From Saprospiraceae bacterium (GTDB taxonomy: Bacteria; Bacteroidota; Bacteroidia; Chitinophagales; Saprospiraceae): a stretch of DNA of 34,131 nt. The notes below the pieces were generated by a model. It had not been told where the DNA came from and searched no databases. It was given only the letters and a program-made list of their open reading frames with translations. The position numbers and the translations under genes are program-made. Positions 11,401 to 16,704 of this stretch are shown in pieces (positions within the stretch are counted from its first letter, which is position 1; the number at the start of each line of letters is the position of its first letter). The stretch is taken from assembly GCA_020631135.1 (NCBI GenBank), contig JAHDHU010000018.1, positions 11,955 through 46,085 of the forward strand. The letters are read 5' to 3'.

Positions 11401-11931
11401 AGCGATTTATCATTTAATCAACAGACCGATCCTTTTAATCTCACTTGCAATTTGACAGAGGTTTGTAATATAGGAGCAGGTTATTTCCCTATGGCCCAAC
11501 TTGGAAACAGAGTTTGGTACGATTTAAATGGTGACGGCATGCAAAGTGGTTCTGAGCCAGGAGCGGCAGGGGTTAAGATCGAAGCGTATAATTCTAATCA
11601 TGATATGGTCAACGATGCCATAACAGATGCGAGTGGAGCTTACAATATTGATTACCTCGGAAGTGATGATTACTACTTAAAAATTACTCCTCCTAATGGT
11701 TACGGTTTGACCTCGCCAAATATGGGAGGAGATGAATTAATGGATAGTGATTTTGACAATAGCAATGGATTTATGACCACTGGATTGTACAGTCTTAGTC
11801 CGGGTGATCAAGTCCCTCATGTCGATGCTGGATTGGTGTTTGGAGTAGTTCCAGTCGAATGGTTGAGTTTCACAGGTGAAAATAGAGTTAATCACACAAT
11901 GTTCTTGATTGGAGCACAGCAACTGAGGTAA
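5425..11931 (+). CDS. Main open segment of the second giant adhesin (six DUF11 and three SdrD-B modules)
   Basis: This is the long open part of the interrupted gene; the TTG at 5425 is only the first convenient initiator, and coding homology extends back to 5179. Numbered from ATG 5116: a Cys-containing beta-rich N-terminal region without SprB repeats (about 21-885); six DUF11-like modules beginning near residues 888, 1061, 1221, 1379, 1546 and 1707 (Y/F/LDxALxK at the start, NQG inside), each preceded by an acidic EDDHD linker; then three SdrD-B-like modules from about 1874 (WEDCNGDG), 1992 (WYDINQNS) and 2127 (WYDLNGDG). It ends in PVEWLSF followed by an out-of-frame tail (IGAQQLR) and TAA. 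As written it lacks both the signal peptide and the sorting domain. The modules match the upstream adhesin in order, showing tandem duplication plus expansion of the DUF11 block from four to six. Confidence 0.8.
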   Translation: MDELIVCNSSDTLALLIFNNAENPLEQVLLSIDFDPGLSYGGFVFSPEAGQTVSEFNVSNLSKPVFSVSDIEAGGYVIAYIGIQADCDINVEGGTISLDAQLDYNISDSAGNSLQCTDINQDIGEYNSAVKIPVLNFLSISPQEVVLASSNAPKCHTLKISQDGLQAYVQDFTFEVEGIDFNLFTITSLTANGINLPFTPDVSNQEIIVNIDGTYFPFNTGLSNGDDLFNEDEQVTVQMCYTVDGCVDDDLSLNFKTYYGCNNDICFNVAEQSGAVSFRPSYGANVVSTSAIDQFGGICGNDLIFDIGVKSANTDPVDGLWTDVVVRFNACLGANLSLKDIMLNGFALPSSAISVAAGTVQVDFTQVNTNVDTPNVGIEDLDGDGVYDDLAGGQELNFSIVIEVGCADDSACTALASNINRVEVRGKRNCGQDFQQFSNLPTPVSFFYGETDFSTNDFNDPNDCCGLAITEDFTTSPNVWLPTTNGYEFSYDFGFENIQTCSSGGDLYLVARVDAPQRLSHIRYEAGSATYQGNSVTGVTTQYIVNSDPATGTMDTLFLEIKIPAGNLSDISHDYYFNLEMEGFCAPSNYMYVNYQVVEECDCGGPEPCEIIRSCHSSTTYVRWRGRNCECYFRSAVDSIARVNYGFADKEMTMPLSQEDVPLVDQRRFIPGDTMFLRFHIESLPGGEEIAAMGEHYWGFLLNVGTWATPVIPDLQQLKFLNWYYEEAGTGVLTPIGMPDCFKNYPDDIQFNSNGETNVDDDIIDNTNGDEDDHDLACVIVEQDFDLALKKEYFDYIDVDNNGYLNPGDLMSYQITVYNQGSLDATNIRVVDYISPDMNFSGVSNPNWTSIGAQMAQTVIGAIPAGSSYTINIELEVDPNFMGSQVINNAEITSAENLLNQSDADDDINLIHGFSNDNSQLATDDDIDDDHPLYPGLFDNPNDVDDYDIALTPVGQVFDLALIKKVEYNISPDTIYPGGLLTFEIDVINQGTLDAYNVQIVDYIPSELTLEDPNWNEVFNKAYLNTPIPFIGVGQTETVYIQFRIDYEYRGLTDIINRAEISQADDDQDPNNGFATDIDSTPDGVEGNDTEGGNNIVQNQNGDEDDHDPELLPVDLFYDFALDKKESSAGPYKYGDLVSFDFTLTNQGALPGINLQIVDYLPCGFEFDKDSNPDWSYDSATRKAYYVYNDTIEVHQSRSFQIHLQVRDCKNSEAWVNTSEIIEGADPVTGLLGHDKDSFGDQDPSNDGNVIDNEIDQFATEGGDEDDHDIALVDIFDLALRKIALVDGIFEPGDIADFEIWIFNQGNQSAYNINVVDYLTNGFVFDQLNNPIWSPIASNIQTTISGPLAPGDSIKVDLELEIAVPTAATVETWYNYSEIISSQNNLGQIAVDADSQGDLNNQNDNQVLAGTSNDNEICESNGMFGSGGDDEDDHDVEDVIVGYDLALRKKLSTVGPYQFGQELSFTISLYNQGGSTPTEIEITDYIPCGYQFVSGSNPDWFYNPSSGFATYIHKPALYPSDSVEVELKLIVQQCNNGGLENYMNIAEISGFLDFNGNAPLTGDIDSTPDDDPNNDGDWINNEIYGNASIQEDEDDHDGVHVEILDLALRKMSVDEGPHDEGEVVQFVMEVFNQGNIEVTNIQIVDYIRSGFAFDASINPNWSMGLDGNLYYNSIASILPGDSKTIDLFLEIVLDGDPDVEDWYNYAEISDYDQSLPDSDSNMDNNESNDNPLLPGDDNDNEIDENAFVASNAFGEQNDEDDHDVSKVEVTGDLCGFIWEDCNGDGIQNDANSGMANVEVEVYDELDNLIGTTSTNASGFYIFENLHPDKYYIKIDKPQDYLLTMFRQGTVLEKDSDVNEVNGSCTSPISFVGAGNCDPGNFDAGLFTCISLGESVWYDINQNSIKDSYENGINGMPVELYRLENGTWNLYAVEMTGNKPGTPSEDGYFKFCAPPGTYRINMLLPETGLVPVIKNMGANAQLNLVHPNESNVDSDLSFNQQTDPFNLTCNLTEVCNIGAGYFPMAQLGNRVWYDLNGDGMQSGSEPGAAGVKIEAYNSNHDMVNDAITDASGAYNIDYLGSDDYYLKITPPNGYGLTSPNMGGDELMDSDFDNSNGFMTTGLYSLSPGDQVPHVDAGLVFGVVPVEWLSFTGENRVNHTMFLIGAQQLR
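7735..10713 (+). repeat. Six exact 15-nt acidic-linker repeats (EDDHD) between DUF11 modules
   Basis: GAAGATGATCATGAT, encoding EDDHD, occurs without mismatch at 7735, 8734, 9217, 9715, 10201 and 10699, spaced about 480 to 1,000 nt and each just before a DUF11 module or, for the last, the first SdrD-B module. A seventh exact copy lies in the first adhesin at 2596-2610. Codon choice is the same in every copy, unlike the diverged DUF11 bodies around them. Confidence 0.85.
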
Positions 11932-11996
11932 ATAGTGATTATTTTGAAATAGAAAGAGCTATAAATAATACTACTGACTTTATTTCGATAGGGAAG

Positions 11997-12419
11997 TTGA
12001 GCGCTGCTGTAAACTCCAGTACAATTCAAAAATACCAAGCCAAAGATTTTGATTTGGATCAAACTGGTAATTATTACTATCGATTACAACAAGTAGACTT
12101 AAACGGTGCTTTTGTATACAGTGAAATTGTGTTGATTAGAGTTTCTAACGAACTTGATTTGGCATTGGAAATGTATCCAAATCCGACGACAGATTTGGTT
12201 AATCTTGACATAAGTCTAAAAAATCCAGAAAAACTTGATGTTTCAATTTGGGATATTTCTGGAAAGTTGATTCGAGCAAATGTTCTAAATGTTCAATTAG
12301 AGGAAGGGCAAAATACTAAAACAATTAACCTCGAAGGGATTCCAGCAGGGATGTATACCTTGCATATTAAAGTGGGACAAGATTCTTTCAAAAAGAAGTT
12401 AATCGTCGTTGATGAATAA
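11997..12419 (+). CDS. Detached C-terminal fragment with T9SS type A sorting domain
   Basis: This frame-3 segment is the displaced end of the giant gene; homology begins already at about 11904, before any initiator. It contains the end of the beta-sandwich linker (YYYRLQQVDLNG) and the sorting domain from about 12163 (EMYPNPTTDLVNLDIS, IWDISGKLI, AGMYTLHI, KKKLIVV). It aligns closely with the last 140 residues of the first adhesin. A sorting domain alone, with no signal peptide, would not be exported, so it is probably not an independent gene. A terminator follows 25 bp after the stop. Confidence 0.8.
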   Translation: MSAAVNSSTIQKYQAKDFDLDQTGNYYYRLQQVDLNGAFVYSEIVLIRVSNELDLALEMYPNPTTDLVNLDISLKNPEKLDVSIWDISGKLIRANVLNVQLEEGQNTKTINLEGIPAGMYTLHIKVGQDSFKKKLIVVDE

Positions 12420-12444
12420 CAAAAGGATAATTCAATAATTAATT

Positions 12445-12476
12445 AAAGGTGCTTCGTCAATTGGAGCACCTTTTTT
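12445..12476 (+). terminator. Rho-independent terminator after the second giant gene
   Basis: AAAGGTGCT (12445-12453) pairs with AGCACCTTT (12465-12473), and the T run continues to 12476. It lies 25 bp after the TAA at 12419 and resembles the terminator of the upstream paralogue. Confidence 0.85.
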
Positions 12477-12531
12477 ACAATTTGAACTTTTTTAAATTTC
12501 ATAAATACCTACATAAAAGGCATAAATAATT

Positions 12532-12539
12532 TAAATTTG
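12532..12539 (+). promoter_or_regulatory. Possible -7 promoter element for tRNA-Arg
   Basis: TAAATTTG matches the Bacteroidota TAnnTTTG -7 element and lies 51 bp upstream of the mature tRNA 5' end. No convincing -33 box is visible. A start just downstream would give a leader that includes the palindrome at 12559-12574. Confidence 0.4.
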
Positions 12540-12558
12540 CGCTCCATTTTGGTTTTAG

Positions 12559-12574
12559 CGCATTCGCGAATGCG
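12559..12574. promoter_or_regulatory. Perfect 16-bp palindrome in the tRNA-Arg leader
   Basis: CGCATTCGCGAATGCG is identical to its reverse complement and stands out as GC-rich within AT-rich sequence. It lies 16 bp before the tRNA and just after the possible -7 element. It could be an operator, or fold in the pre-tRNA leader as a 6-bp stem with a CGCG loop. Function is not established. Confidence 0.5.
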
Positions 12575-12590
12575 AAGAAAACAAAAAATT

Positions 12591-12664
12591 GGTCTCGTAG
12601 CTCAGCTGGATAGAGCAGCTGACTTCTAATCAGCAGGCCGCAGGTTCGAATCCTGCCGGGATCA
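12591..12664 (+). tRNA. tRNA-Arg (anticodon TCT)
   Basis: The 74-nt sequence folds as a complete cloverleaf: a 7-bp acceptor stem (GGTCTCG with CGGGATC, two G-U pairs), a 4-bp D stem (GCTC/GAGC), a 5-bp anticodon stem (GCTGA/TCAGC) around loop CTTCTAA, a 5-nt variable loop and a T arm (GCAGG/CCTGC) with TTCGAAT. The anticodon TCT is at 12625-12627 and reads AGA/AGG codons, common in this AT-rich genome. The discriminator base is A; CCA is not encoded. A hairpin terminator follows. Confidence 0.96.
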
Positions 12665-12668
12665 CTAG

Positions 12669-12707
12669 AAACCTCTGCAAGTCATTGATTTGTAGGGGTT
12701 TTTTATT
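12669..12707 (+). terminator. Terminator of the tRNA-Arg gene
   Basis: AACCTCTGCAA (12669-12679) pairs, with a few G-U pairs, with TTGTAGGGGTT (12690-12700), followed by a T-rich tract. It starts 4 bp after the tRNA. Confidence 0.75.
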
Positions 12708-13085
12708 TAAAATAAACGGCTTGGTTTTGACAGAAAAACCATTCCAAACTTTGTAGAATAAATGATTATGAACTTAGGGGTGATTTAATCTTACTGGAGA
12801 AGGTAAAGTATAAGTTTAATAAACTTACAAATTGATTCGTAAATATCTGTATACCAGCCTATTATTGTATAATTAATCTCAAAACTATATTATAACTTTA
12901 AATTATTGTTGTTCTTTCTCTTCTCAGAATCTAGCATATTTGAATTCAACTTATTAGAATGACAAGTTTCAATAAAAGCTGAAAGATGGTGTATTAACGC
13001 TAATTATTTTATCGCGTATTTTAATACAAATGCAGCTTATTAAATACTTATTGTTTTTTAATAGATAAAAAACTGCCACCACATT
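12708..13085. other. Intergenic stretch with no supported gene
   Basis: About 380 bp of AT-rich sequence between the tRNA terminator and the degraded signal-peptide gene. I see no long open frame, no tRNA-like fold and no strong hairpin on either strand. It may hold the original promoter of the downstream remnant, but I cannot point to a convincing consensus match. Confidence 0.6.
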
Positions 13086-13442
13086 ATGAGAATTATCGCA
13101 TCTATTTTTATTATAACCTTGGTATTCTCAAGTAGTATCAAAGCTCAACATTCTTGCAATGCGGATCATCACATCAGTCACCAGCAATCGATTGATTTAT
13201 TCCTAATGAGAATCAATCTCATCCCAATGTGCGGTTTGAAGCAAATATTGGTGGTTTGGATAAAGTCTTTTTAGAACAAAGGGCATTCACGTATGTGGTC
13301 TATGAGGATATAGCTGCTGAGACCTTACATGATGCGATACAATCCCGAAATGATGCATCAACGCAAAATCATTCTTGCCGAGCTAGAATCGGTGGATGGA
13401 GAGATAGAAATTTTAAAGGGAGAAATCACTTTGGTAAAATAA
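13086..13442 (+). pseudogene. Small secreted-protein gene broken by two opposite frameshifts
   Basis: ATG at 13086 opens a clear signal peptide (MRIIASIFIITLVFSSSIKA) followed by HSCNADHHISHQQSID in frame 3. Coding-like sequence then moves to frame 2 at about 13196 (IPNENQSHPNVRFEANIGG, then LDKVFLEQRAF) and returns to frame 3 after about 13310 (MMRYNPEMMHQRKIILAELE, then SVDGEIEILKGEITLVK), ending at TAA 13442. The two shifts cancel, and the conceptual product is about 118 residues. The three segments look protein-like only when stitched together. I do not recognise the family. The His/Cys-rich segment after the signal peptide could suggest metal binding, but this is only a guess. It converges with the exporter operon. 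Confidence 0.55.
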
Positions 13443-13537
13443 TGGCTTAAAAAAAGGGATAGAAATTTTAAACAAAATGAATCAATGCCATTTCAAGCAG
13501 CAAAAAGTTTTTTCCTAAGTCCCTTTGATAAAAGTTT

Positions 13538-14941
13538 TTAATACAGCCGGCGACCAACAAGTAAATAATTTACTCTCGCTATAATCAATTTAGCTAGCGT
13601 CTTTGCTTTTTTAATTCGAGCATCTAATAATTTCAGCTCTCTACTGTTGAGTAAGAAAATTGAGCTCTCTCCGATGTCAAATTTTATTCTTTCTGCATTA
13701 AGGAGAGTTTGAGTTGATATCACATTTTCACTAAGCAAGTCTATATTTTCAAGATAAAAATTAAGCTCTAAGTCGATGCTTGCCAATTTATTTGAAACTT
13801 GATTTTTGAGAAGACGTAAATTTTCGTTTTGTATTTCACGCTCAATCTGATTCAGCTGTAAATCAGCTCGCGCTTTTCTATTTATAATGCTTGCTTCGAA
13901 ACTTAAGTTAAACTTATTATTGTTTTGTAGGTTAAATCGGTTTCCGTTTCCACTTGGATCCCATTGTAATGGTAACCATTTAAAATCCAATCTTGGTTTT
14001 CTTTCTTCTTTTAGCATTTTTCCTTCTAATTCTATCTGTTGTATCGAATTGCCAATGATAGCGACTTGAGGAAGGTCATTGATTTGTTTTTTGATTTGTA
14101 GTTTCAATTCGTCATAGAATGATTCGAGTTGTTCAATTTTTAAAGGCTCGGAAATGACGGATTCTCCTAGGGTCAGAAGTTCGTTTTCAGGTCCCCAAAG
14201 AAATAAGCTAAGTTGCAAAACAGATTGTTGCTTTTGCATTACTGATTGTTCATACATAGCTCTTCTTTCGATGATATCGATTTGTGCTTCTAAGGTATCA
14301 ATGGCAGGTCCATCTCCTGTATCGTAAATACTTTTGGCTGCTTCAAATCTTTGATTGGCCAATTGTAAAGCGCTTCTGTTGATCTGCACAATTTCGGATT
14401 TTAGTTGCCATTCAATATATGCTTTGGAAGCGTCTGCCAAAAGCTTATTGCCCATTTCGATTTGCTTCAAAGCATTCAATTCTTGGAGTAATTTGACTTC
14501 TGAAAGAATTCGTCTTCGTTCGTCAAAAAGCAATCCTCGAATCAAGGGTAGTGCAAGCCCAGCAGTTATGAGTCCTTCCGTAGGAAGGGATTGTTCTGGA
14601 TTCAGGAAAACCCCATTATTGCTTTCGTAAGAAAATACTCCTTTTGCTGCATAGGGAGTTGGTAGTTCTCCTCCAAAATCTAATTTGTTAAAATATGTTT
14701 TGTCATCAAATGTTTTACGATCTAAATTACTTGAGATAGAAGGATCCCAAATTGATTTAGCTTTTAAAGAATAGAGATCATCTTGTTTGTCTAAAAATTC
14801 GATTTGCTTTGTAATCGGATGATTGTTAAGGACATATTGCATGTAAGTTTCATAACGCAAGGTATCTAGTGGCCCCTGTGTCATGCCCATTACTGGGAAT
14901 GAGATCAAAAAGAAGAATTTAATATTTACTATATTTTTCAC
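13538..14941 (-). CDS. TolC-family outer membrane efflux protein
   Basis: 467 residues with a signal peptide (KNIVNIKFFFLISFPVMGMT) and the long helical repeats typical of TolC-like outer membrane channels, including a DTGDGPAIDTLEAQIDI segment and a second helical half from about residue 330. It would form the outer-membrane exit duct for the ABC/HlyD pair encoded upstream. The start is GTG and shares its G with the preceding TAG stop (TAGTG), so translation is probably coupled to the thioesterase. It is the last gene of the unit; I see no clear terminator behind it, only the converging remnant at 13086-13442. Length and the absence of other domains fit the family. Confidence 0.85.
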   Translation of the reverse strand: MKNIVNIKFFFLISFPVMGMTQGPLDTLRYETYMQYVLNNHPITKQIEFLDKQDDLYSLKAKSIWDPSISSNLDRKTFDDKTYFNKLDFGGELPTPYAAKGVFSYESNNGVFLNPEQSLPTEGLITAGLALPLIRGLLFDERRRILSEVKLLQELNALKQIEMGNKLLADASKAYIEWQLKSEIVQINRSALQLANQRFEAAKSIYDTGDGPAIDTLEAQIDIIERRAMYEQSVMQKQQSVLQLSLFLWGPENELLTLGESVISEPLKIEQLESFYDELKLQIKKQINDLPQVAIIGNSIQQIELEGKMLKEERKPRLDFKWLPLQWDPSGNGNRFNLQNNNKFNLSFEASIINRKARADLQLNQIEREIQNENLRLLKNQVSNKLASIDLELNFYLENIDLLSENVISTQTLLNAERIKFDIGESSIFLLNSRELKLLDARIKKAKTLAKLIIARVNYLLVGRRLY

Positions 14942-15330
14942 TACCGAGTTTCAGAGTTAAAGTTTAAAGTTTCGATCGTTTGATTATGTGGTGTAGGTTT
15001 TTCATCATGATCAATTTTCACAAACACGATCTTGTCAATTTCAATGATTACTTTTTTTGTCAAGAGATTACGAACCACGCATTTTAAACTTATCGAAGTG
15101 CGACCAATGGATACAAACTCAGTTCCTATTTCAATTACATCTCCTTGTTTCGCTGAACTAACAAAATTTATTTCCGACATATACTTTGTTACGACCCTTG
15201 TCGAATTCAATTTGGTCATTACATAAATGCCAGCTTCTTCATCAATCCAACGCAAAAGAGCTCCGCCGAAAAGAGTATTATTTGCATTGAGATCTCCTGG
15301 CTTAATTAGTTTTCTTGTATTATATTTCAT
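14941..15330 (-). CDS. Acyl-CoA thioesterase (hotdog fold, YciA/BFIT-like)
   Basis: 129 residues. The N-terminal segment NNTLFGGALLRWIDEEAG (residues 17-34) matches the hotdog thioesterase signature (N-GTLFGG-LL-WIDE), where the Asp/Glu region is catalytic in YciA-type acyl-CoA hydrolases. It would hydrolyse acyl-CoA to free acid and CoA in the cytoplasm. Its position is odd: it lies between the HlyD and TolC genes of an exporter. ATG shares its A with the upstream TAA (TAATG) and its TAG shares G with the downstream GTG, so it is fully embedded in the unit. This hints that the exporter deals with acyl chains or acylated substrates, which is inference. The substrate chain length cannot be read from the sequence. 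Confidence 0.85.
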   Translation of the reverse strand: MKYNTRKLIKPGDLNANNTLFGGALLRWIDEEAGIYVMTKLNSTRVVTKYMSEINFVSSAKQGDVIEIGTEFVSIGRTSISLKCVVRNLLTKKVIIEIDKIVFVKIDHDEKPTPHNQTIETLNFNSETR

Positions 15331-16700
15331 TACTTAACTTTTCTAAAAGGTACTTTGGTTTTGATGTTTTTTTCTTCGTTAGCTGTGTAATAGTCTGCTG
15401 GAAATCCATTCATTTGTCGCCATAATTCATAATACACTGGTACCTTGTTTAATAAAATAATTCCATTTGCTCCTCCGCCAACTCTTACTTCATCCGGCCA
15501 GGGTGAGTCATCTAAATCTTCGGTTACCAGTACTCGATATTTTCCGTTTTCGCTGATGTCATTATCGATCGCGGTTAATACACCTCCAAATGTCCCATAC
15601 GAACTATTGGGCCAACCACTAAAGACGATCGCTGGCCAACCATCAAATAACAGGCGCAGTTTTTTACCGGTTTTTAGTAGGGGAACATCGATCGGAGAAA
15701 CGTATAGTTCTACCGCTCGAGTAAATTTTTGCGGGACGATTGTCGTTAAAGATTCTCCTTCTTTTATTATTTCTCCAATACCATTTTTTTTCGTTTTGGT
15801 AATGGTTCCAGTAATTGGTGAAAGGATTACAAATTGCTCCGACCTTCTTTTTATTTTATTCAGTTTAGATTTTAATTTTTCTTGTTCTCCTATCGAATTG
15901 TAATATTCGGACCGTGTAGACTCTATTGAGGATTTAAGTTTAGCAAGTTTATTTTGGTACTGGTTTATAATGGCTTGATTATTTTGCTCCAATTCATTTA
16001 CTTCCGTTTCTCTGGCTGAGATAGTATTTATCCAGTAACTTTCTTTGGCAGCGGCCTGATTGAGTTTTAATTGATATTGTTCTTTATCTGTGAGAGATTT
16101 TATTCCTTTTTCATACAAAGTTTCAATTCTTGAAAGTTGATTAATAGCATTGGCGAGTTTTGTGTTTGCCGCTTCCAATTCTAGTTGTCCAGCTTTAATT
16201 TTTAAATTAACCTGTTGGATTTTCAATTCGTTTTGCGATAATTTGATTACCTGATCTCTCTCGGTAATTTGGTATTCTTGATTTAGGTTTTCTATTTTTT
16301 GTAGGTAGGCATTGGCCGCATTGTTTTTGGCATTTACTTGTTTATAGGTTTGTTGGATTAAATCGGGATCCATATATTCTTCTTTCACTTCTGAAAGTAT
16401 GGCCAGGGTATCCCCAATCTTTACAAGGTCACCTTCTTTAACCTTCCACTCTTCGATTTTTCCACTAATCACGGACATTACGTTTTGAGGTCTGTCATAT
16501 GGATTTTGTGTTGTGACATAACCTTTGGCTCTGATATTTTGCCGCCATGGCAAGAAAAGAGATGCAATCGCTAAAACGCCCGATACAATTAATATCTTCA
16601 ATAACAATTTTGATACGGATCTTTTTTTCAATCTTTGAAAAGAAGAATACTTGCTTGTATCAATCTTAAGTCCCACTGAATTTAAACTTATGTTTAGCAT
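15330..16700 (-). CDS. HlyD-family membrane fusion (periplasmic adaptor) protein
   Basis: 456 residues: a short cytoplasmic N-terminus, one membrane helix (about 31-50), a biotinyl-lipoyl-like half (VISGKIEEWKVKEGDLVKIG, about 76-95), a long coiled-coil hairpin (about 115-290), the second lipoyl half (ILSPITGTITKTKKNGIGE) and a beta-barrel region. It would connect the ABC exporter to TolC. The ATG lies 4 bp after the TAG of the ABC gene and its TAA overlaps the thioesterase ATG. The architecture is that of type I secretion adaptors more than of RND adaptors, because it is anchored by a transmembrane helix and paired with an ABC protein. Confidence 0.88.
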   Translation of the reverse strand: MLNISLNSVGLKIDTSKYSSFQRLKKRSVSKLLLKILIVSGVLAIASLFLPWRQNIRAKGYVTTQNPYDRPQNVMSVISGKIEEWKVKEGDLVKIGDTLAILSEVKEEYMDPDLIQQTYKQVNAKNNAANAYLQKIENLNQEYQITERDQVIKLSQNELKIQQVNLKIKAGQLELEAANTKLANAINQLSRIETLYEKGIKSLTDKEQYQLKLNQAAAKESYWINTISARETEVNELEQNNQAIINQYQNKLAKLKSSIESTRSEYYNSIGEQEKLKSKLNKIKRRSEQFVILSPITGTITKTKKNGIGEIIKEGESLTTIVPQKFTRAVELYVSPIDVPLLKTGKKLRLLFDGWPAIVFSGWPNSSYGTFGGVLTAIDNDISENGKYRVLVTEDLDDSPWPDEVRVGGGANGIILLNKVPVYYELWRQMNGFPADYYTANEEKNIKTKVPFRKVK

Positions 16701-16704
16701 CCTT

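Larger units (their letters stand above)
5116..12419 (+). pseudogene. Second giant T9SS adhesin gene, interrupted by a nonsense codon and a frameshift
   Basis: Read as one gene, this encodes about 2,434 residues. ATG at 5116 opens a clear signal peptide (MNVFGYRNCWVILLFLSNFI), but codon 21 is TAG (5176-5178). The same frame then stays open to 11931. A CAG-to-TAG change would give ...SNFIQAS, a normal-looking cleavage region. Near 11902-11907 the frame moves from frame 1 to frame 3: homology to the first adhesin (its LNWSTATEVN segment) resumes as LDWSTATEVNS in frame 3 and runs to TAA at 12419. Removing two T residues at 11902-11903, or adding one base, restores it. TAG serves as a normal stop in at least four neighbouring genes (ABC exporter, thioesterase, hutH, the 512-residue synthase-like gene), so recoding is unlikely. 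Either the gene is inactivated or the assembly is wrong at two points. Confidence 0.8.

Noticed and set aside
11900-11931. Programmed -1 frameshift joining the adhesin to its sorting domain
   Set aside because: No slippery heptamer of the X XXY YYZ type and no obvious downstream stem were found; a simple indel explains it better.
13452-13530. Terminator of the TolC gene from AAAGGGA/TCCCTTT
   Set aside because: The arms are about 60 nt apart with no good intervening fold, so a terminator is not supported.
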